Source of the DNA: an uncultured bacterium
Lineage (GTDB): Bacteria > Pseudomonadota > Alphaproteobacteria > CAISDR01
Assembly (NCBI GenBank): GCA_903884125.1
Contig: CAISDR010000065.1
Coordinates: 1-12,186 of the forward strand
Length of the DNA stretch: 12,186 nt
Direction of reading: 5' to 3'
Made by a program: the position numbers and the translations under genes. Positions 7,582 through 12,186 of the stretch are shown in pieces (the first letter of the stretch is position 1; every line of letters starts with the position of its first letter). Below the pieces are notes generated by a model, which saw nothing but the letters and a program-made list of their open reading frames with translations, was not told where the DNA came from and searched no databases.

Positions 7582-8505
7582 CTATTCAGTATAGATCAAA
7601 CCAACAGCATTTGAGACATCATGCAGTTCCCAATCCGGGTATTTTGCCCGCAATTCGCCGTTTATGGTCTTAGCAGCTTCTGCTTTATCGATCCCCATAC
7701 TCTTTAGCTTATGCGCACGGCTATCAAGAAACTTGAGAAATTCTTGTGCCTCGATAATGAGATGGGCATTACCGGGCGCACTATGATCCGGAATGATCAG
7801 TCTGGGACTTAATTGACTAAGCACATCGAGAGTGCGAAGCCATTCGCGGGGAGTTCCAGAACCCGATGTTGCAAAGACAGGTCCGTACCTGTTTTGGATC
7901 ACGTCGCCTGAGATCAGAGCCTTGTCTTCTTCAATAAAAATTTCGACGTCCCCCTTGGTATGCGCACGGCCAGCCCAAAGGAGCTTTGCGTGGACGCCGC
8001 CGAGGTCCATATTGTAACTCGATTCAAAAACGATATCGGGTTTGCGATAGGTTACGCCCTTAAGTAAGGCGGCGTCCTGCTCTCTCCTCATTCTGAAACG
8101 TGTTATTGTTGCGTCATTGTCCTGTTCAAGTTCTTCTTGCTGAACTTTGGCGCGGATTAAAACTGTTCCGTTTGGGAAGCCGCCTTCGCCAGCTGCATGT
8201 TCGGGATGGAAATGGGTTGTGGTTAGCCAGAGTTTTGAGCTGCCGCCCAACCTTGCTGCGGTTCGCGCAACAATTTCACCGTTAGTAGGGCCAAGACCCG
8301 TATCCACCACTAATGTGGCCTTCGTTCCCACAATGATGAGAACATTTGGAAAGCCACGGATCATATAGATATGCTCGGACAGCCGTTCCTCAGCATTCTC
8401 CGCAAGCATTGGATTCGGATCTTGTGCGGACGCTGCCGTTTGGAAAAAGGCCAGAACCAGGACGGTCGCGGCACGAATTAGCTTTGCGAGATTATTCCAC
8501 ATCAT
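7582..8505 (-). CDS. Secreted metallo-beta-lactamase-fold hydrolase
   Basis: The 307-residue product has a Sec signal peptide (residues 1 to about 28, hydrophobic core V-L-V-L-A-F-F, cut after A-S-A-Q or nearby) and an MBL fold, so it acts in the periplasm. Zinc-site motifs in order are THFHPEH (97-103; His98, His100, His103), GRAHTKGD (179-186; His182), SGD (199-201; Asp201) and PDHS (239-242; His241). The usual HxHxDH aspartate is Glu102. The start at 8505 is chosen because AGGAG (8520-8516) and AAAGG (8515-8511) precede it directly. An in-frame ATG at 8547 would put 14 charged residues before the signal peptide, and a second ATG follows at 8502. The family covers lactonases, esterases, lactamases and thioesterases, so the substrate is open. 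It is divergent from the cytochrome gene and shares its operator region. Confidence 0.87.
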   Translation of the reverse strand: MMWNNLAKLIRAATVLVLAFFQTAASAQDPNPMLAENAEERLSEHIYMIRGFPNVLIIVGTKATLVVDTGLGPTNGEIVARTAARLGGSSKLWLTTTHFHPEHAAGEGGFPNGTVLIRAKVQQEELEQDNDATITRFRMRREQDAALLKGVTYRKPDIVFESSYNMDLGGVHAKLLWAGRAHTKGDVEIFIEEDKALISGDVIQNRYGPVFATSGSGTPREWLRTLDVLSQLSPRLIIPDHSAPGNAHLIIEAQEFLKFLDSRAHKLKSMGIDKAEAAKTINGELRAKYPDWELHDVSNAVGLIYTE

Positions 8506-8625
8506 AGCCGCCTTTCTCCTGTTTTCGGGACGCCTGGTCACCTTCAAACATTTTACGGTCTGCCATTGAGATTAGGTTCTCCCGACCGTTCTCACAGAAA
8601 ATATCATCTTACTCTAATGAAAAAA

Positions 8626-8639
8626 GGGAAACGGTTCCA
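8626..8639. promoter_or_regulatory. LacI-type operator upstream of the MBL hydrolase gene
   Basis: GGGAAACGGTTCCA matches the regulon palindrome with one arm exact (GGTTCCA) and the other differing at the first base and the sixth. It lies about 120 bases upstream of the hydrolase start on the minus strand. No confident -35/-10 pair is visible beside it. Confidence 0.6.
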
Positions 8640-8836
8640 TAAAATTTGCCATCCGCAGAAAATAGCGAGCTTATCAAACCAACGGCATATGCCCTTATGT
8701 CATGAGCCTCGATCGATTTGGCGATTATTCCAGGCTGAACTTAAGCGTAATTAAAATTTCAAAGACTGAGCCGTTCGAAGATAATGGTCTGGCGAAGCTT
8801 GGTTTCTTGCTATGATTTTGAGATAGGGGGCCGCGC

Positions 8837-8864
8837 TTGACAGCTATCAAGTTTTCAATAGACT
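8837..8864 (+). promoter_or_regulatory. Putative sigma-70 promoter of the cytochrome c gene
   Basis: A perfect -35 hexamer TTGACA (8837-8842) is followed after 16 bases by TAGACT (8859-8864), a partial -10 match. The LacI-type operator at 8872-8885 begins seven bases downstream and would cover the transcription start. That is classic placement for repression. The predicted leader is about 170 bases long. Confidence 0.55.
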
Positions 8865-8871
8865 TACAAAA

Positions 8872-8885
8872 TGGAACCGTTTCCA
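8872..8885. promoter_or_regulatory. LacI-type operator at the cytochrome c promoter
   Basis: TGGAACCGTTTCCA is a 14-bp dyad with one mismatched pair. The flanking A and T extend it to ATGGAACCGTTTCCAT. It differs from the perfect site at 269-282 at a single base, which strongly suggests the same repressor. Confidence 0.7.
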
Positions 8886-8934
8886 TATGATGGAGTCGGC
8901 AGCACTAGCGTCCTGTTTTAGGGGATGCTAGGTG

Positions 8935-8984
8935 GGATTTATCCTGAAAATCAGGCCGAATTCATGAATTGGCGATAACATCGC
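8935..8984 (+). repeat. Cluster of small inverted repeats in the cytochrome c leader
   Basis: Four short dyads follow each other without a gap. They are GGAT/ATCC (8935-8944), CCTGA-AAA-TCAGG (8943-8955), the 12-base perfect palindrome AATTCATGAATT with flanking GCC/GGC (8955-8973), and GCGAT-AAC-ATCGC (8972-8984). In RNA they would form a string of small hairpins 60-110 bases before the start codon. Function is unknown. They could be RNA structure or DNA-binding sites. Confidence 0.4.
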
Positions 8985-9045
8985 AACCGGGCAATTTAGT
9001 AGTTGTGTCGATGTACCTCAATGCGCTGATTATGGAGAATTTAGG

Positions 9046-10083
9046 ATGAGACGTGTGGTCAGTATTGGAGGCGCGACGTTCATCTGCCTGTTGGTTGCAA
9101 TTGGCAATAGTTCTGCGTTTGCCGGTGCGAGTGCACAGCCCTATTGGGCCTGGGCATTCAATGGCCCCGCTACGGGCTTGCCGCAGAAGCCTCCCCCTCC
9201 GGTTGAGGCGCTTCCGCTAAGTGACCCCGCAAAACACACGCTGCCGGGATCTCAAATGTCCTTCACGGCGGCTGAAGTTGCTAATGTAAACCGTTATTGG
9301 CCCGTCGACTGGTTTCCCGAAGATCATCCGATGCCTGTGCCGGATGTCGTGGCACATGGCAAAGAGTCGGAAGGAATATTTCCGTGTGCAGTTTGCCACC
9401 GTCTGAATGGCAACGGCCGGCCGGAGAATTCCGCAGTCACTGGTCTATCCTATGAATATTTTATGCAGCAGCTGATGGATTTCAGGAATGATCTGCGCCA
9501 GACGTCAGATCCTCGGAAGACAAATACGGCGAAAATGGCTTCTTTTGTTAAGGCTCTGAGCATAGAGGAACTTAAGGCTGCGGCTGCGTATTATACGGCT
9601 ATTTCTGCCAAACTATGGATCAAAGTTGTCGAAACTGAAACTGTACCCAAGACGTTCAACAGAAATGATACATGGATAGTCGTTAAGGGCGCCGATGCCG
9701 GAGTGGAGCCGCTCGGCAGGCGAATTATTGAAACACCAGTTAGCGACGAAGCGGATCTTTGGAAAGATCCGCGCTCGGGCTTTATCGCATATGTTCCGCG
9801 CGGGAGTGTGAAAAAAGGTGAATCTCTTGTAAAAAGTGGCATCACGAACGGGAAAAGCAAGATTACACCGTGCACGGTGTGCCACGGAGATGACTTACGC
9901 GGGCTTGGTCCTGTCCCCCGGCTTGCGGGCCTTTCGGCGAGCTATGTAGCGCGCCAGCTCTATGACATGCAAAATGGCAATCGGGCTGGGCCATGGAGTG
10001 TTTTGATGGCTCCTGTCCTTAGCGAATTGGACGAGGAAGACCTTTTGACAGCATCTGCCTATCTTGCCTCGCTTGCCCCCTAA
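9046..10083 (+). CDS. Secreted di-heme cytochrome c
   Basis: The 345-residue product begins with a Sec signal peptide (cleavage likely near A-F-A-G, residues 24-27) and carries two covalent heme sites, CAVCH (114-118) and CTVCH (276-280). It therefore acts as a periplasmic electron carrier. Candidate distal ligands are Met164 (K-M-A-S-F) and Met321 (L-M-A-P-V-L), each followed by an S-I-E-E-L or S-E-L-D-E-E-D helix typical of cytochrome c folds. The two domains look like a duplicated class I cytochrome joined by about 90 residues. ATG 9046 follows GGAGA (9034-9038). It shares its operator sequence with the molybdenum dehydrogenase region. Related enzymes pass electrons to multi-heme c-type subunits, so it is a likely partner of that enzyme, although it is not adjacent to it. 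Confidence 0.9.
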   Translation: MRRVVSIGGATFICLLVAIGNSSAFAGASAQPYWAWAFNGPATGLPQKPPPPVEALPLSDPAKHTLPGSQMSFTAAEVANVNRYWPVDWFPEDHPMPVPDVVAHGKESEGIFPCAVCHRLNGNGRPENSAVTGLSYEYFMQQLMDFRNDLRQTSDPRKTNTAKMASFVKALSIEELKAAAAYYTAISAKLWIKVVETETVPKTFNRNDTWIVVKGADAGVEPLGRRIIETPVSDEADLWKDPRSGFIAYVPRGSVKKGESLVKSGITNGKSKITPCTVCHGDDLRGLGPVPRLAGLSASYVARQLYDMQNGNRAGPWSVLMAPVLSELDEEDLLTASAYLASLAP

Positions 10084-10137
10084 GCAAATTTGTCAGTAGG
10101 TAAATTTGTGCGGAATGTCACGAATTGTCAGAGCAGT

Positions 10138-10851
10138 TCACCGAATTGCGAAGCAGTAGAGATGGCCCACTCCGCCAGTGGCTTTGAGTGTAGGAGCGGA
10201 ACAGCCACGGCTCATATGAACAGAGTTCCAGGAAACCCCACCGCCACTGCGATCAGCGTGCCCTAGCATTGCTTTGTGATCGTCATCGCCAGAAGTCCAG
10301 TTGTTACATGTGGTATCCAGGCCAAGCGGGAAGGCGCGACCTTCAGAATCTGATCCCGTCAAAATGTCGTGCTCGATAGTGGAGGGGGGCATTGGCACGT
10401 CACCAACAGCCTTAATCGGATCTCCATTCTCTCTCAGCGCGGTACGTTTTTGAATGTTGTTGCTATCTCGCCGAATATCACCGTGAAGGTCATTCACATT
10501 TGAGGCAATCAGGATGTTTTTCGCGTTGTACCATGGTCCTGATCCAATGCGATCTCTCGCGTCTTCACCTGGTGAGGCTTGTGTAGCCTGGGTGCTTAGA
10601 TAGGCATGCCATGTCCGATCGCCTGCACCGACCGCTGCAGCCAGATCCTGGCAAATCTTGTCAGCGCCAGCCAGACCACCGAGATCGCCAGAGCCTTTGG
10701 GCGTTTTGCTGGTCACAAAAAACCCCATCGGATGAATCACTTGCGGGGGTGCTTCCGGCGTAGGAGCCGGGGCCGGTGTCTGCGCGAAAGCCGGCGACAG
10801 ACCGAACGCCATGACAAAAAGTCCCGAAAGTACTGCCCGGTTTATAGTCAT
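10138..10851 (-). CDS. Secreted DUF1554/C-type-lectin-like protein
   Basis: The 237-residue product starts with a Sec signal peptide (M-T-I-N-R-A-V, core L-S-G-L-F-V-M-A-F-G-L, cut after A-F-A) and a Pro/Ala-rich linker (24-36). A domain from about 40 to 237 opens FFVTSKTPKGSGDLGGLAGAD and ends LYCFAIR, with four cysteines (67, 182, 217, 233), C-N-N-W-T-S and A-R-D-R-I. This pattern matches the DUF1554/lectin-like family, which has a C-type-lectin or endostatin-like fold with disulfides. The true function and ligand are unknown, and it need not bind sugar. The start at 10851 is set by the signal peptide. AAGGAG lies 13 bases upstream, rather far. A longer frame from 10905 would hide the signal peptide. 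It faces the cytochrome gene tail to tail with a 54-base gap and no clear terminator. Its link to the catabolic genes is uncertain. Confidence 0.82.
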   Translation of the reverse strand: MTINRAVLSGLFVMAFGLSPAFAQTPAPAPTPEAPPQVIHPMGFFVTSKTPKGSGDLGGLAGADKICQDLAAAVGAGDRTWHAYLSTQATQASPGEDARDRIGSGPWYNAKNILIASNVNDLHGDIRRDSNNIQKRTALRENGDPIKAVGDVPMPPSTIEHDILTGSDSEGRAFPLGLDTTCNNWTSGDDDHKAMLGHADRSGGGVSWNSVHMSRGCSAPTLKATGGVGHLYCFAIR

Positions 10852-11236
10852 GATAGGTCTAACGCTCCTTGTCTGCGGGACGAAATCCCAAAAAAGAGGG
10901 TCCATGATCTGGCAATGGTGCGGCAGAACTGGTCGAACGATCGCAATGCGGAGCTTGATATGAAAAGCCTTTTTAAAACTTCACGCAAGCCAGCATTGAG
11001 TTCAGACTAGCATCGATTTAACCGTTGGTCCCGCGGGTCGGGCAACAATTTTTCATCTGTCCGATTTTGCACTATGAAAAACGACATAGGCATCATGCAT
11101 CATCGTAACGCCGCTGAGGTAGTTGGCTTGCCGGAATTGAAATTGATAAAAACGAACTTCGCTTTTTCTTATTCCTATTATTTTGCCCTTTCGGGTAATA
11201 AGCTTTAGGCATATTCGCTGCTTCAGGGGGAAGGTC
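10852..11236. other. Divergent intergenic region between the lectin-like and cupin genes
   Basis: These 385 bases hold no gene. They contain a CCCGCGGG palindrome (11030-11037), a short direct repeat CATCAT-G-CATCAT near 11091, an AT-rich dyad AAAAACGAA-C-TTCG-C-TTTTT (11148-11167) and a hairpin around GCCC-TTTC-GGGT flanked by TTATT/AATAA just before the cupin start. A TTGATA at 11143-11148 could be a -35 for the cupin gene, but no clear -10 follows. No copy of the LacI-type operator was found here. Confidence 0.5.
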
Positions 11237-11725
11237 ATGCGCTACCAATTCGTAATTTTCTCGCTTTTGTCGTTAGTTGTGACCAGCAGCTCTATCGCGC
11301 AAACAACAGCGCCTGTTGCTTCCTTAAAAGCCTTTGCTTCGTCGACGGACGTTACGAATTTGATCGCAAAGGCCAAGGCAGATAAAAAAGAAGGTCAGGC
11401 AATAGTCGTTGAGACAATCTTGGCGCTGGCACCGTATAAGGCAAACCTTGAATACCGGACATTGGTTGGTCCAGCCGCGATACATGAAAAGGAAGTTGAG
11501 TTCTTTTATGTTATTGATGGCAAAGGCACGATGGTGATCGGCGGAACGCTGGTCAACGAGACAAGGCAGAATGCCGAGAACCTCAGTGGCAGTGGGATTG
11601 AGGGCGGGACGTCGACTGCTCTGGCAAAGGGTGATTTTCTGGTCGTGCCTCAGAATACGGCGCACTGGGTAAACTCAGTGGACGGCACCCTCGTCCTGAT
11701 GTCGCTCCATGTGCCCCGCCAATAA
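11237..11725 (+). CDS. Secreted cupin-domain protein
   Basis: The 162-residue product has a Sec signal peptide (M-R-Y-Q-F, core V-I-F-S-L-L-S-L-V-V, cut after S-I-A or nearby) and one small cupin barrel. Motif 1 is AAIHEKEVEFFYVIDGKG (residues 80-97; His83, Glu88, Gly95). Motif 2 is GDFLVVPQNTAHWVN (132-146; Pro138, His143). Compared with metal-binding cupins, motif 1 has only one histidine where two are usual, so metal binding is possible but not assured. An in-frame ATG at 11183 would add 18 basic residues before the signal peptide. ATG 11237 with AGGGGG (11225-11230) is preferred. The periplasmic location suggests a role in handling a small molecule outside the cytoplasm. No specific reaction can be assigned. 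It is the last gene visible on this side. Confidence 0.85.
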   Translation: MRYQFVIFSLLSLVVTSSSIAQTTAPVASLKAFASSTDVTNLIAKAKADKKEGQAIVVETILALAPYKANLEYRTLVGPAAIHEKEVEFFYVIDGKGTMVIGGTLVNETRQNAENLSGSGIEGGTSTALAKGDFLVVPQNTAHWVNSVDGTLVLMSLHVPRQ

Positions 11726-12186
11726 ATGTGGGAACAATAAATTATCGTAAATAAAACAATTTATGCATCGCCCAGCCAAAACCAACACCGGCGCTTTTAG
11801 AATTGGGTTGGTGTCAATCCCATCAGGGCCTATCTGAACACGGTGGGATTTCTCCCAAACCGTTAAAAAAATTGTATCTGGGCTTTTTGGATACATAGGC
11901 CGCGCCGGTCAAAATGTATCAATCGATTTCATCGGCCTTTTAATCATGATCCGGATTACCAAGGCCAGCGTTCATGCCCACCGAAAAGAATTATTTTCAC
12001 AAGGATTTCCAGTATTTAGCCGATCTTCATTGAGCTGATGCTTCTATATTCAAGCCCCGACTCCTGGCATTCGCTCAGTTTCAGATTTTCTCAATCAATG
12101 ACCACGATTGGATCTCTGCGCCGGGGGCATTACCTCAATCCAGCCGCGTTCCTTAATTGAACCGGAGCCATTTTTGGCTTGACACA
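11726..12186. other. Gene-free right end of the window
   Basis: These 461 bases contain no credible coding sequence. The only short frames, such as 19 codons at 11974-12033, lack ribosome sites. A hairpin CGG-TGGGA-TTTC-TCCCA-aa-CCG (11841-11862) is followed by an A-rich run and not a T run, so it is not a standard terminator. An ACCAAC/GTTGGT inverted repeat lies near 11780-11815. The last 30 bases hold a degenerate operator and a -35-like hexamer, listed separately. Confidence 0.55.
12157..12184 (+). promoter_or_regulatory. Degenerate LacI-type site followed by TTGACA, cut by the window end
   Basis: TTGAACCGGAGCCA (12157-12170) matches 11 of 14 bases of the palindrome at 269-282. A perfect TTGACA lies at 12179-12184. 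Together they could be the start of a promoter for a plus-strand gene outside the window that belongs to the same regulon. At the cytochrome promoter the operator lies downstream of the -35, while here it lies upstream, so this may be chance. Confidence 0.3.

Larger units (their letters stand above)
8506..9045. promoter_or_regulatory. Divergent control region between the MBL hydrolase and cytochrome c genes
   Basis: These 540 bases hold no gene. They contain two LacI-type operators (8626-8639 and 8872-8885), a promoter match for the cytochrome gene (8837-8864), a run of small inverted repeats in the cytochrome leader (8935-8984), and the ribosome sites of both genes (AGGAG at 8516-8520 on minus, GGAGA at 9034-9038 on plus). 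The operators are 246 bases apart centre to centre. That leaves one per promoter or allows looping between them. Confidence 0.65.

Noticed and set aside
11841..11862. Hairpin TGGGA-TTTC-TCCCA considered as an intrinsic terminator for the cupin gene
   Set aside because: It is more than 110 bases after the stop and is followed by TTAAAAAAATTG, not a T run on the coding strand. On the other strand no T run follows either.
1..12186. Mobile elements, CRISPR arrays, tRNA or rRNA genes
   Set aside because: No transposase motifs, terminal repeats, regular spacer repeats or RNA gene signatures were seen on either strand.

Overview
The window looks like a catabolic (accessory metabolism) region from a Gram-negative, probably alphaproteobacterial, chromosome. 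The signs are moderate G+C, Sec and Tat signal peptides on several products, a periplasmic c-type cytochrome, a Tat-exported molybdopterin dehydrogenase and LacI-type control. A sphingomonad-like host would fit, but that is inference. I see no tRNA, rRNA, transposase or CRISPR array.

Layout, left to right. The first 64 bases are the 5' end of a LacI-family repressor gene on the minus strand, recognised from its first 21 codons. A divergent control region follows with a perfect palindrome, TGGAACCGGTTCCA. Next are a molybdopterin-binding dehydrogenase subunit (362-2680) and a thiolase (2805-4004). After a 419-base gap comes a tightly packed three-gene unit: a PuuE/imidase-like member of the polysaccharide deacetylase family (4424-5302), an isochorismatase-fold amidohydrolase (5304-5960) and an MmgE/PrpD protein (5957-7363). 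Converging on this unit is a secreted metallo-beta-lactamase-fold hydrolase (7582-8505, minus). Its 540-base divergent control region carries two more copies of the palindrome and leads to a secreted di-heme cytochrome c (9046-10083). The right part holds a secreted DUF1554/lectin-like protein (minus), a secreted cupin (plus) and about 460 bases without a gene. That last stretch ends in a degenerate copy of the palindrome followed by a TTGACA hexamer pointing out of the window.

How the parts may work together (inference). The repressor at the left edge, or a relative with the same specificity, probably controls the molybdenum enzyme, the hydrolase and the cytochrome through shared operators. 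This would make one inducible regulon. The dehydrogenase would oxidise or hydroxylate a substrate in the periplasm and pass electrons to the di-heme cytochrome. The PuuE/imidase-like protein and the amidohydrolase are a natural pair for opening a cyclic imide or ureide ring and removing the amide. MmgE/PrpD and thiolase could process the resulting acids to acyl-CoA units. The actual substrate cannot be read from the sequence.
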